From a virus, in the IMG/VR virus record IMGVR_UViG_3300031963_000328, positions 1 through 42,098 of that record: 42,098 bases of DNA. One strand, given 5' to 3'. The position numbers were made by a program, and so were the translations under genes. Below are positions 9,060 through 17,575 of this stretch, piece after piece; position 1 is the first letter of the stretch; every line of letters begins with the position of its first letter. A model generated the notes under the pieces. The model saw only the letters and a program-made list of their open reading frames with translations, was not told where the DNA came from and did not search any database.

Positions 9060-9087
9060 CAAATATAGCATAACTTTGTTATATTTG
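9060..9087. promoter_or_regulatory. Operator-like dyad over the endonuclease promoter
   Basis: Eight-base perfect arms (CAAATATA and TATATTTG on the plus strand, outermost bases 9060 and 9087) flank a 12-base centre. A second, inner dyad ATAAC-TTT-GTTAT lies inside it. The dyad covers the -10 element and spacer of the endonuclease promoter and touches its -35 element, so a dimeric repressor bound here would block transcription. No repressor gene was identified; the function is inferred from position and symmetry. Confidence 0.4.
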
Positions 9088-9090
9088 CAA
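9062..9090 (-). promoter_or_regulatory. Sigma-70-type promoter of the endonuclease gene
   Basis: Read leftward: TTGCAA (9090-9085), a 17-base spacer ending ATGC, then TATATT (9067-9062). The TGC before the -10 makes an extended -10. The predicted transcript start near 9055 leaves a leader of only about 8 bases, including the GGAG ribosome binding site of the gene starting at 9047. Confidence 0.55.
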
Positions 9091-9113
9091 TAGTTATAAG
9101 TAATTGATATTGT
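9085..9113 (+). promoter_or_regulatory. Weak divergent promoter candidate for the 9168 operon
   Basis: The hexamer TTGCAA at 9085-9090 is its own reverse complement, so it can also serve rightward. A 17-base spacer leads to TATTGT at 9108-9113 (four of six consensus bases, no TG extension). It would restart rightward transcription after the inserted block. The match is poor and may be chance in AT-rich DNA. Confidence 0.2.
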
Positions 9114-9167
9114 GTTGAATATAAAAAATGCCATTTAACACCCTTATATTACAGAGGAAAAATAGAC

Positions 9168-11549
9168 ATGGCAATTGTAAAAGATGAAGAAGAACAAAAG
9201 GGTCAAGGAACAAGTCAAGCACTTGGCCAGGGTATGACTCAACCTAATCAGCAAACTTCTCAGCCAGAACAACCACAAGAGGGAAGTTCCGCTCCTGCTA
9301 CGATAGGGGGGTCAGCTCCCCAAGCACCTGCTCAAACAGCGCCTGCAGCTCCCAAACAACAAAAAGCTGGAACGGGCACGTTTGCTAATCTTAAAAGCTA
9401 CCTACAAGCAGCGCAGGGTGGAGGTCAACAAAGAGTTGCTCAAGCCGCAACGCAGCAAGTACAAAGACTCGGAGCTGGGGCTCAAAAAGGTCTACAACAA
9501 GCTCAGCAAGCGTTTGGTAAGCGTATGGAATCCGGCTCTTTGAAGGGCATGGAAACGGCGTCACAAGAAGCCAAGGACATTATTGGTGCTGCTAGAAGTA
9601 CAACCTATCAAGCTCCACAACAACCTACTCCAACTGAGCCACAAAGTTATTTTGATAGGACGTTTAATTTAAACGAAGCAGGATTAGCTAAGTTAGGAGA
9701 TAAGGCTTCTTCATTTCAAGAAGAACTTAATGCTATAAATAGAAGAATGTTGCCTATGGATCGCGGTCCCGGTTCAGCAAATGAAGCAGCATCTAAGCAA
9801 CAACAAAAAGACAGAGAAGCGTTGTATGAAAAGTATGGGTTAAATGCGGTTCCTGCCGCACTTCAACCAACAACTCCAGCTCCCCAGCCTCAACAACAAT
9901 ACTTTACTCCAGAACAAACACAGCGTTTCGCTGAAATTATCAATGCTCAATATCAAGGTCCGGCTTCTCTTCAGCAAGCAGGACTTTATGAACAAGCTGC
10001 ACAGAAAGCTAGAACGGCTCAGGAAGCTGCTCAGAAGACTCAGACAGCATTGGGTAGAGAGCAGTTACTAAGAGATGTTTTTGGTAGAACCAGAGACTAC
10101 GGAAGAGGCGTGTCAAAGCTTGACGCTCTTCTTTTAAATACATCTCAACAAGGTGTTAAACAATTGCAAGAACAAGCTCAACCTGCAGCACAAGCTCAGG
10201 AAGCTTTACAAGCAGCTCAGAATGTGTCAGCTAATGAAGCAGCACAAAGACAAGCCGCAATCGAAGGAATTCGTTCAGGAGCAAGACAAGAGTTTACAGG
10301 AGCGAGAGCTGCAGAAGAGCAAGCCACTGAAAAGCGTATTGATGATTTAATTAAAACTCCAGTACTAGATGAAAAAGGTCAACCTCAATTAAAAGCAGAC
10401 GGAACTCCCATGACTGAGTGGGATAGACTTCCAGAGTTTTTTAGACAATCACTAGCTTCAAAAACAAGCCCTCAATGGCAACTATCCGCAGAAGAAGCTG
10501 CTATTTTGGGAGTCGGAGCTGGCGAAGGACTCTATAATATTCGTCCAGAAGATATTAGGACAACACAAGCAGATCGTGCTAGACTAATTACTAGGAATGA
10601 ACTTGCCAGACAACAAGCTTTAGCTCAACTGGCGGAGAGGGATATTTCTAGAGAATTACAGAAAGATTTAGCTTATACCGATATGGAAAAAGCAGGTACT
10701 CAAGATTTAGCATCTTCTCTAGATGTGGAATCTTTTAGAAGATTATTAGATGAGTCTCAAGCTGGATTTAAAACTGCAGCTCAGGAAGCAGATATAACTG
10801 GAACTGGTAAGAAAAAAGTTTCCAGAGGTAACTGGGCAGGTAAAAAAACAAAAACGTATCATGCATCTGTTGGTGGGAATGTAGCTGACATGCTTCGTGA
10901 AGCTGGTTATGATGTTGGTGCAGAAGGTGAAGGAACAAGATCCTTATTAACAGACAGAGACTTACTAAATAGATATTTAGGAGCCACCTCAACTAATAGA
11001 GATGTTGAAGCTAATATCGGAGGATCTGCACTAGAAGGCACGGCAGCAGGAGCTGGTACAGGTGCTAGTATTGGAGCTATGACAGGAACGGGCCCCGTAG
11101 GAGCTGGTGTAGGAGCTGCAGTCGGAGGTATGATTGGAGGAATGGCAGGAGCTAATACTTTAGATGCAACTCAATATTATACAGATTTAGCTAAAGAAAT
11201 GGAAGACAAATTAGGAATTAAAGGTCTTGGTGCTGCGGGACAAGCAGTTCAAGATGTTAGACAAGGAGCAGGAAACGTATACGGCGAGACATATGGAAAA
11301 GCGTTAGATTTACTTGGACTCGGAGATGTATCTAAAGGAATCAAAGGTATGATTAGCGGGATCGACACTGGGGCGATGAAAGCTTATGGAGATGCCAAAG
11401 CAAAACAAGCAGCAATTAAAGATTTACAAAAGAAATATGCCCAATTTCTGCAAGGACAGGGATTTGAAAATAGAGCTAATATTGTTGACACAGAAGCCAC
11501 CAGAGCTAGAGCTGCTGCATTACAAAATTTATTGCGTAGGCAAGGATAA
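9168..11549 (+). CDS. Large Gln/Ala-rich internal-virion-like protein with glycine zipper
   Basis: 793 aa. GAGG lies 10 bases before the ATG. The first 150 residues are low-complexity Gln/Pro/Ala, the middle is predicted helix/coiled coil (about 240-510, many AAQ repeats), and residues about 620-660 hold a Gly/Ala zipper (GAGTGASIGAMTGTG, then GAGVGAAVGGMIGGMAGA) that could insert in a membrane. This composition, together with the neighbours, fits podovirus ejection (internal core) proteins that form a channel for DNA entry. No lytic transglycosylase motif is visible. The stop overlaps the next ATG by one base. Confidence 0.5.
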   Translation: MAIVKDEEEQKGQGTSQALGQGMTQPNQQTSQPEQPQEGSSAPATIGGSAPQAPAQTAPAAPKQQKAGTGTFANLKSYLQAAQGGGQQRVAQAATQQVQRLGAGAQKGLQQAQQAFGKRMESGSLKGMETASQEAKDIIGAARSTTYQAPQQPTPTEPQSYFDRTFNLNEAGLAKLGDKASSFQEELNAINRRMLPMDRGPGSANEAASKQQQKDREALYEKYGLNAVPAALQPTTPAPQPQQQYFTPEQTQRFAEIINAQYQGPASLQQAGLYEQAAQKARTAQEAAQKTQTALGREQLLRDVFGRTRDYGRGVSKLDALLLNTSQQGVKQLQEQAQPAAQAQEALQAAQNVSANEAAQRQAAIEGIRSGARQEFTGARAAEEQATEKRIDDLIKTPVLDEKGQPQLKADGTPMTEWDRLPEFFRQSLASKTSPQWQLSAEEAAILGVGAGEGLYNIRPEDIRTTQADRARLITRNELARQQALAQLAERDISRELQKDLAYTDMEKAGTQDLASSLDVESFRRLLDESQAGFKTAAQEADITGTGKKKVSRGNWAGKKTKTYHASVGGNVADMLREAGYDVGAEGEGTRSLLTDRDLLNRYLGATSTNRDVEANIGGSALEGTAAGAGTGASIGAMTGTGPVGAGVGAAVGGMIGGMAGANTLDATQYYTDLAKEMEDKLGIKGLGAAGQAVQDVRQGAGNVYGETYGKALDLLGLGDVSKGIKGMISGIDTGAMKAYGDAKAKQAAIKDLQKKYAQFLQGQGFENRANIVDTEATRARAAALQNLLRRQG

Positions 11550-11905
11550 TGTCTAGTTTATACGCTCAGTTTGTCAAAGAAACAGTAAACTGGGAAACTT
11601 TAGAAGACGAAACTAGTTTTGCAACTTACGAAATACAAAGAGTTGGTCCAGTTAGTTGTCTTAAAATAGTAGAGATGTATGTCGAACCTAAAACCAGAGG
11701 TAACGACAAGTGGAGAGAAATCTCCAATAAGTTAGAAGAGATTGCTAGACAAAGAGATTGTAAGACAATTTCTGCCCAAATAAGTAAAAGCACTTCTGAG
11801 TTTACTCAACAAAGAACTGCACATCTTTGTAAACTTTTTGGAATGCAACATAGTTACGAGGATATTTATCAGATAATATATAGTAGGAATGTAAAGTATG
11901 AGTAA
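11549..11905 (+). CDS. GNAT-acetyltransferase-like small protein
   Basis: 118 aa, coupled to its neighbours by a TAATG overlap upstream and an 8-base overlap downstream. The core pattern VEMYVEPKTRGNDKWREI, then LEEIARQRDCKTISAQI, then a C-terminal HLCKLFGMQHSYEDIY segment follows the strand-helix-strand order of GNAT N-acetyltransferases, with R-G-N-D in place of the usual acetyl-CoA loop R-G-x-G. T7-like phages carry a small GNAT-like internal virion protein (gp13, DUF2833) at a comparable map position, so a virion assembly role is as likely as catalysis. The altered loop makes acetyl-CoA binding uncertain. Confidence 0.5.
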   Translation: MSSLYAQFVKETVNWETLEDETSFATYEIQRVGPVSCLKIVEMYVEPKTRGNDKWREISNKLEEIARQRDCKTISAQISKSTSEFTQQRTAHLCKLFGMQHSYEDIYQIIYSRNVKYE

Positions 11906-12755
11906 AAATGCCGGTAAAAGCGAAATGAAACAAGCTAATGCTTTGATGCGAGACAACATTGCTCGTCTTGAAGCTATTGGTATTCCCACAATTGAAGCTC
12001 AGAGAATTGCATTGGAGGCTCCAGAGCTTGTCGGGCAGTTAGAAGCTGAAGCTTTAGGTGCTTCTAGATTTGAAGAAATTTCAATGGACCCAAGACTCCA
12101 AGCTGCTCAAATGGCAGCATTGGAAGGAATTACTGGAGTTACAGAAGCTGGTGGACTAGATGCTCAATCTAGGCTAAACTTAGAAGAAGGACTCGGAAGA
12201 GTTGCTGGAGCAGAACAAGCTCGTCTTCAACAGCTTAAAGAAGATCCAACTCTTGGACAAGGACAAAGACTTGCGCTTCAAGCTCAAGCAGTTCAAGGTG
12301 CAGGACAGGGCGGAAGAGATGTTGCATTGCAAACTGCAGCCCAAGCTCAGCAAGCTCGTATGGCAGCTTTAGGACAACAAGCAAATATGGCTTCTGGAAT
12401 GCAAGGACAACAACTACAACTAGCGGGACAGAAGGCTTCTGCAGCTGATGCGATTGCTCAGTTTAATACACAACAGAGAATGGGTGTACAGGCACAAAAT
12501 CTTGCCGCTCGTCAAAACATCGCTAATCAACAAGCTGCAACAAAAAATCAGCAAGAAATGTATAATAAAGCTCTAATTCAACAACAGTTCCAAAATCAAA
12601 TGGCTAAAGCTACCGGAGTTACTGGTGCACAGTCTAATTTAGCAGGACAAATGCAACAACAGGCTGGCGCAGCTCAACAAGCGCAACAGGCTCAAACAGG
12701 AGCTTTAATAAATCTAGCAGGCACTTTAGGTGGAGCAGCAATTAAGGGAAGTTAA
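11898..12755 (+). CDS. Gln/Ala-rich helical virion protein
   Basis: 285 aa, starting 8 bases inside the preceding gene. It is almost wholly predicted helix, with Ala+Gln making up a large share of residues 120-270 (for example AQAQQARMAALGQQANMA). There is no Cys and no catalytic motif. Composition and position suggest a second internal or ejection protein, comparable to the small core proteins of T7-like phages; this is inference from context only. Confidence 0.5.
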   Translation: MSKNAGKSEMKQANALMRDNIARLEAIGIPTIEAQRIALEAPELVGQLEAEALGASRFEEISMDPRLQAAQMAALEGITGVTEAGGLDAQSRLNLEEGLGRVAGAEQARLQQLKEDPTLGQGQRLALQAQAVQGAGQGGRDVALQTAAQAQQARMAALGQQANMASGMQGQQLQLAGQKASAADAIAQFNTQQRMGVQAQNLAARQNIANQQAATKNQQEMYNKALIQQQFQNQMAKATGVTGAQSNLAGQMQQQAGAAQQAQQAQTGALINLAGTLGGAAIKGS

Positions 12756-12757
12756 TT

Positions 12758-14047
12758 ATGGCTAAAAACATTTTTTTAGATCAATTAAACAATAAAGAAT
12801 TAATGGATTCTTTTGGAGTTCGACAAGATAACACTCCTTTGACTCCAGAAGAAATGGCTTCTTTGTCAACTCCTGCTATAGAAGTTGATATTCCAAAGCC
12901 AGCACCTATGCAACAACCTAAACCAGCCCTCCAAAACTCAGAAAATCCTTTTATGGAAGGCGTTCCTAATATAGATGCGGTAATGGCAAAACTTCCAAAA
13001 GAAAGCGATGCTCAACAATTAACCACCACAGAAACTCCACTAAGTAAAACTGAACAGTTACTTGCTGACTATCAAAAAATGATTGGTCGTGATCAACAAG
13101 CCTTAGAAGAAGCTAGACGTCGGGATAGAATGCTAAAAGTTGGCGGAGCTTTAGGAGATGCATTAGCTACCTATATTAATGCTCAAGGTCAAAAGAGTGT
13201 AATGGCTCCGGGAGTTCAAGTTCAGCAAGGCGCTGGATTAGGTAAGGTTGCTGACATGTTTGCCACAGCACCAGAAATTTCCAGTGATATTGCCCAAAGA
13301 AGAGAATCTTTAATGAGACAATATGCCGAACTTGCTAGAGGAGAGAGGGCAGAAGCTCGCGCACAAACACAAAAGGAAATTGCAAGTGAAAGAAATAAAA
13401 TAGCAGAAGAAAGAAATAGGCTATTTGGACAACAAGTAGCCAAGATGGGATCTGGAAGAGAAGAAGCAAGGCAGTTTAGAGAAGAAAAGTTTGAGTATGA
13501 TAAAGTAAAAAACTTACAAGATTCTTTCAATAAAGATAAGCAAGTTGTAAAAGCAGAAGAGAGGATGGCTGCAGCAAAAACCATGAGAGATTTTCTAGTA
13601 GACAATAACCCTATTGGCGCAGAAGCGGCTAAAAGATTTGCAGCTAGAGCATCGGGAGAAGTAGGAACTCTTACTGATCAAGACGTTAGCGTGTTTGGTG
13701 GCAGTAGGGCAGTTTTAGATAGACTCAGTCAGGCTACTAAAGAGTTAGCTACAGGAACATTAACAGAAGCTAATAAAAAGTTTATGATGCAACTTGCTGA
13801 TACTTTTGAAAAAGCTGGACAAAGAGATTTGCAAGACAGGCTCAATGTCTACGCCAAACAAGGAACTAAAAGAACAAAAATGAACGAAGATGAGATTAAG
13901 GAAACAATCCGTCCAGATTTAGTACTACAACAAAAAGAACAATCAAGCAATACACAACCTCAAACAATAATACGATTTGATCCAAAAAGTAAAAGAAATG
14001 TTGAGTATAATGCAGCTACTAAAAAACCAATAAGGTTTGTGGACTAA
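12758..14047 (+). CDS. Coiled-coil internal-virion-like protein
   Basis: 429 aa, starting 3 bases after the preceding stop. The N-terminal 90 residues are disordered and Pro/Gln-rich. Residues about 195-270 form a charged coiled coil (IASERNKIAEERNRLFGQQ, then FREEKFEYDKVKNLQDSF). Residues about 285-350 (FAARASGEVGTLTDQDVSVF, then RLSQATKELATGTLTE) are a conserved segment I associate with phage internal or ejection proteins. No enzyme motif is seen. Confidence 0.5.
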   Translation: MAKNIFLDQLNNKELMDSFGVRQDNTPLTPEEMASLSTPAIEVDIPKPAPMQQPKPALQNSENPFMEGVPNIDAVMAKLPKESDAQQLTTTETPLSKTEQLLADYQKMIGRDQQALEEARRRDRMLKVGGALGDALATYINAQGQKSVMAPGVQVQQGAGLGKVADMFATAPEISSDIAQRRESLMRQYAELARGERAEARAQTQKEIASERNKIAEERNRLFGQQVAKMGSGREEARQFREEKFEYDKVKNLQDSFNKDKQVVKAEERMAAAKTMRDFLVDNNPIGAEAAKRFAARASGEVGTLTDQDVSVFGGSRAVLDRLSQATKELATGTLTEANKKFMMQLADTFEKAGQRDLQDRLNVYAKQGTKRTKMNEDEIKETIRPDLVLQQKEQSSNTQPQTIIRFDPKSKRNVEYNAATKKPIRFVD

Positions 14048-14049
14048 TT

Positions 14050-16092
14050 ATGGCAGAAGAAATACTTCCGGCTTTTGAAGACACAGAAGAAATTCCATCT
14101 ACGAATCAATCAGAGACACTTCCATCTTTTGAAGATACAGAAGAATTGCCCGCTATTCCCTCTCAAAAATCAATTGTTCCATCCGAAATAAAAGGAACGT
14201 TAATTGGGTCTACAATTGGAGCCGCACCGGGAGCTGCAGCTGAAGTACTAGGTACTATAACAGAAAAGGTAGCAGAGGCAAGATCTCCATATACTCCAGA
14301 GCAGTTACAAATGCTGTCAGAAAATTATCAAGCTTTAAAAAATATTGAGCCAGCTGAAACAATGAAAAAGGTTGGTGAAAAATTTTCTGAGCAAAATAGA
14401 ATTATAAACGAACTAGAAAAAGAAGCATATTCACAATTATCAGAACCTATTGCTAGACAAGAATATCAAAAAGCTGTTATAAAATCCTCTCTTCCATTTA
14501 CAAGAGAAGTGGATGAAACAACTCCTGAATTTTTAAAAGCTAAGGAAGAGTTAACTCCAAAATTACAATCTTTTAATCCAATCGAATTACAAGAATCGCA
14601 ACAGCTGGAGAAATTTGCTAATAAAAAAGCTTCTGAGATTATTAATAATAAAAGAGCTGCTAGCTTCGGAACTATACCGGAAGAGCAATTATTACAAGAA
14701 TACAATGACTTGAAGCAACAGATTAAACAAACCAAAGAGGGTTTTACTTTTAAACCTGATTTAGAAAAGGCTTTAAAGGATTATACTAAACAAATATCTG
14801 AATCTAAGTCTTTGGAAGAGCAAGGAAAAAAAGCTGCTATTGCAAAGTTTGAATCTCCGTTAGCTAAAACCTTTCCTGAATTAAAAGGAAGGCTATATTC
14901 TTCGGCATATGCTGGAGTAGAACAAGATGTTGCTAATATTATAGACAAATATAAAGCAGGAGAAAGGCTGAAGGGAGAAGACGCATATAAACTCGTTCGA
15001 GATATAAGACAAGCCGTATTTAATAAAGACGGACAGTTAAAGCTTGGAGAAGATGCGGCAAAAGCTGCACAAAGAGCAATTAGAGATTTAGTTGGTGAAA
15101 AAAATCCTGAAGCCTCTCAACTCTTCAACGAGATGTCTCAAAAAATATCAGATTTAAAAAAGCTAGAAAAGACAGGATATTTAAAAAGAGACAGAACGGT
15201 TTCAAAAGAATCGCCCGAATTTGTTCAGTTTGGAGAAAAGCAACAAAAGAAAATAATTCAAGACATTGCTCCTAATTTATATAAGTCTGGAATTGATGTG
15301 TCAGAAGATGTTGCGTCTAGACTATCTGAACTTAAGAAATCTCTTCCAGAAAATTTATATAAAGAATTAGAGCTTGCTGTTTTAAAAGTAGCAATGGATG
15401 ATCCTAAAAAAGCAGCTTCGCTATCTAATTTCGATTTAGCATTAGCAACCGTTGCTCCACAGTTTGCAGGTAGCAAATACTTAGGAAAAGTAGTAAGTTC
15501 TCCAAAAGGTTCTTTGCAAGCCTTTAGACTTGGAAAAGGACTTCAGAAGATCGCAAAACCACTAGCTGGGGTTGGTGCTGTAGCTGGTGGAGTTTTAGGC
15601 GGTCCGTTAGGAGCTTTTGCTGGAGAGGTGGCACAAGAAGCTATAGACGTAGAACCGTCTGGAGCAACCCCTGACATGCCAGAATACTGGCTTGAACGTG
15701 GAGTTCGTGAGCCAGAAGAGCAACTACAAAAAGCTAGGCTTGCTTCTTTTAAACAAGGCTTACCAGAAGCTCCAAGCGAAATTCCTTCCCGGTTTGAAGC
15801 TCCAGAAGTTAGACAACGTAAAGAACAGGTTTTGGCTGCAAAAAAAGCTGGTGCTTTAGCCCCAACTTACGTAGAGGCTCCTCTTAAGCAAGTGTTAAAA
15901 GCTGATAGCCCTGCTGAGATTTCATCTATTGCTCAGTCTATGCAAACTATGCCAGATAAAGCCTCGCAGGAATATAGCCGAGTTTTAAGCCAAATTGTTG
16001 ATGCTCCAGCTTCTCAGAAAGAAGCGGTGCTCTTTGGATTAAACCAACAACCAGCCTTCAGAGAATTATTGAAAAAAATAAAAGGTGAGTAG
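14050..16092 (+). CDS. Large helical virion protein with N-terminal repeat and Gly/Ala-rich membrane-like segment
   Basis: 680 aa. The N-terminus carries two copies of a short acidic motif, LPAFEDTEEIPS and LPSFEDTEELPA. Next comes a short Gly/Ala segment (about 50-65), a long helical middle (about 80-480), and a second glycine-rich hydrophobic stretch at about 505-530 (AGVGAVAGGVLGGPLGAFAG). The C-terminal 150 residues are helical. It resembles the largest ejection proteins of podoviruses in position and make-up. It begins 3 bases after the preceding stop, with weak ribosome-binding sequence, so it is likely translationally coupled. Confidence 0.5.
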   Translation: MAEEILPAFEDTEEIPSTNQSETLPSFEDTEELPAIPSQKSIVPSEIKGTLIGSTIGAAPGAAAEVLGTITEKVAEARSPYTPEQLQMLSENYQALKNIEPAETMKKVGEKFSEQNRIINELEKEAYSQLSEPIARQEYQKAVIKSSLPFTREVDETTPEFLKAKEELTPKLQSFNPIELQESQQLEKFANKKASEIINNKRAASFGTIPEEQLLQEYNDLKQQIKQTKEGFTFKPDLEKALKDYTKQISESKSLEEQGKKAAIAKFESPLAKTFPELKGRLYSSAYAGVEQDVANIIDKYKAGERLKGEDAYKLVRDIRQAVFNKDGQLKLGEDAAKAAQRAIRDLVGEKNPEASQLFNEMSQKISDLKKLEKTGYLKRDRTVSKESPEFVQFGEKQQKKIIQDIAPNLYKSGIDVSEDVASRLSELKKSLPENLYKELELAVLKVAMDDPKKAASLSNFDLALATVAPQFAGSKYLGKVVSSPKGSLQAFRLGKGLQKIAKPLAGVGAVAGGVLGGPLGAFAGEVAQEAIDVEPSGATPDMPEYWLERGVREPEEQLQKARLASFKQGLPEAPSEIPSRFEAPEVRQRKEQVLAAKKAGALAPTYVEAPLKQVLKADSPAEISSIAQSMQTMPDKASQEYSRVLSQIVDAPASQKEAVLFGLNQQPAFRELLKKIKGE

Positions 16093-16100
16093 GAGATGTT

Positions 16101-16373
16101 ATGAAAGATCAATTGGATAAAATCGAAGCTAAAGTAGAAAAGATAGAAGATAGCATATCCAATATTGATATAACACTCGCTAAGCAAGCAAAAGACTTAG
16201 AACACCACATTTATCGCACATCTCTGGCAGAGGAGAATATTGAGCTTTTAAGAACAGAGCTACAGCCAGTTAAAAAACATGTTGCCTTAGTAGACGCAGG
16301 ACTAAAACTGGTAGGGGCTCTAGCCTCTGCTACAGCTTTTGTTTTAGGCGTAATAAAGATTCTTTTCGGCTAA
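16101..16373 (+). CDS. Small coiled-coil protein with C-terminal membrane segment (holin/XhlA-like)
   Basis: 90 aa with GGAG 5 bases before the ATG. Residues 1-60 are a heptad-rich coiled coil (KIEAKVEKIEDSISNIDI); residues about 66-89 are one hydrophobic helix (GLKLVGALASATAFVLGVI). This layout matches XhlA/haemolysin-type phage proteins that assist holins, or tail-end membrane proteins. It is the last rightward gene, which suits a lysis gene. Its TAA overlaps the stop of the facing leftward gene by two bases. Calling it a holin is tentative. Confidence 0.5.
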   Translation: MKDQLDKIEAKVEKIEDSISNIDITLAKQAKDLEHHIYRTSLAEENIELLRTELQPVKKHVALVDAGLKLVGALASATAFVLGVIKILFG

Positions 16374-16921
16374 CTTCCGACTATCCAATGTTTAGAATTT
16401 GCTTTGTATTTAGGCAGTTCCTTATTCTCGTATAAAGCCTTATCCAAGAAAACAATCCTATATTGTGGGTATAACATAAAATAGCCATCCAAGGTCTGAA
16501 CAGCGTGTAGCATCTTCCAGTGAGTGGGGTGACGAGAAAATCCCTCTCCAACAAAATCAACAGTAAAGAGATAAGTCCCTAACTTTGCATTAATCATACT
16601 GGGGCGAACTTCACATTCCGCATATCTTAGACTTTCCATACAGAACACTTCCACATCATCGCTAACACAATCCCACATTTGAGCATCAGGAAGCTCTAAT
16701 TTGCCATTAATGAGGTCTTCTCTAAAAGTAATAGCATGGGCAGGAAGTCCAGTGAAAAGTGCACCTGTGTCCAAAATGACATTAAATTGAAGGGCTTGAT
16801 TCTGTCTTGCTCGGACAGACACTAAATGTCCACCAGTCTTACCTTCCTTATTAGAATCGCAGTCAAAAAGGAAATAGTCCCAGACAAAGACTCGAATGGG
16901 TGGGAGATTAGCATTATTCAT
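16370..16921 (-). CDS. Conserved phage protein with a DTGA motif
   Basis: 183 aa from the ATG at 16921, which overlaps the upstream gene by 8 bases; an in-frame start at 16960 would lie inside that gene. Residues about 45-60 (FNVILDTGALFTGLP) fit the active-site loop of retropepsin-like aspartic proteases (hydrophobic-hydrophobic-D-T-G-A-x-x-T). No clear second conserved element (flap or h-h-G) follows, so protease function is unproven. The C-terminal part (HWKMLHAVQTLDGYFMLYPQ) is aromatic-rich. It is the last gene of the leftward arm and faces the rightward operon. Confidence 0.5.
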   Translation of the reverse strand: MNNANLPPIRVFVWDYFLFDCDSNKEGKTGGHLVSVRARQNQALQFNVILDTGALFTGLPAHAITFREDLINGKLELPDAQMWDCVSDDVEVFCMESLRYAECEVRPSMINAKLGTYLFTVDFVGEGFSRHPTHWKMLHAVQTLDGYFMLYPQYRIVFLDKALYENKELPKYKANSKHWIVGS

Positions 16922-17111
16922 CTTCTGGTTCCCAAGCATTGTCTGTGACTGTGACACCAAAGGCAGGAATTCTTATAGTTGGAGGTAACATGCCAGCATG
17001 TTCAATTGCAACTAATACTGAATTTAGATCCTGCTCGTCAAATAAATAATCTTGATATAACTTACTATTAATAGCTTTATCTAAAATATCAATCATTTCA
17101 CTTCTTTTCAT
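16914..17111 (-). CDS. Small MKRS...GMLPP family protein
   Basis: 65 aa. It has the pattern MKRSEMIDILDKAIN, E-x-x-L-N-x-V-L, then EHAGMLPP, common in small phage proteins of unknown role. A second copy of the family starts at 42007 (MKRSTMIKKALKHTLN, then EKLGMLPP). The first 48 residues are predicted helical and the tail is acidic. Its ATG overlaps the stop of the upstream gene by 4 bases. The function is unknown. Confidence 0.6.
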   Translation of the reverse strand: MKRSEMIDILDKAINSKLYQDYLFDEQDLNSVLVAIEHAGMLPPTIRIPAFGVTVTDNAWEPEDE

Positions 17112-17368
17112 TTGGTAAACCTATGGTTATGCTTGTCTCTGCAATATTGAGAACAGTATGTAACAGCAGTTCCAGATTTAGTTTCGTAAATATAAAACTT
17201 TGCACCGATATAGCTTCGTACAGTAAACAACCTTTCTTCCAACTTTAAGTCTATTACTTTTGGAGTATCAATGATTTTATTACACTTAGCACAATGACAT
17301 TTAGCCGAAGTATAGTTAGTAAATCTTGGAGCTTGATTTGCAATTTTACCATCAAAATTATAACTCAA
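17108..17368 (-). CDS. Small zinc-binding protein
   Basis: 86 aa from a TTG start with GGAGG 6 bases upstream. Cysteines at about 24, 26, 29 (KCHCAKCNKI) and 72, 76 (TYCSQYCRDKH) with a following His suggest one treble-clef or zinc-ribbon fold around a beta core. It overlaps the next gene by 4 bases. I do not recognise the family. Confidence 0.5.
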   Translation of the reverse strand: MSYNFDGKIANQAPRFTNYTSAKCHCAKCNKIIDTPKVIDLKLEERLFTVRSYIGAKFYIYETKSGTAVTYCSQYCRDKHNHRFTK

Positions 17369-17386
17369 ACAATACCTCCGATAAAA

Positions 17387-17575
17387 TTATTCCTTAACAT
17401 TTGGAATAACTGGCTGATCGTTTTCATCAAAGAAAGCTACAGAGAAAGCCCCGTCATCTAAACTTTGAACTTCAAACTTTTTCACACTTTCTGGGTTATC
17501 AAAAATATGCTTAATGTCATCGAAGTCAATAAAGCACTCTCCACTCTCTTCATCTTTTTTTATAGAAACTTTCAT
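17387..17575 (-). CDS. Small acidic conserved protein, unknown
   Basis: 62 aa, sharing one base with the upstream gene (TAATG). It starts KVSIKKDEESGECFIDFDDI and continues with short strands and acidic turns. Similar small proteins occur in many phage early operons, but no function is known to me. It is cytoplasmic by composition. Confidence 0.5.
   Translation of the reverse strand: MKVSIKKDEESGECFIDFDDIKHIFDNPESVKKFEVQSLDDGAFSVAFFDENDQPVIPNVKE

Noticed and set aside
9048-9167. An AT-rich replication origin
   Set aside because: There are no iterons or repeated boxes; promoter elements and one dyad explain the composition.
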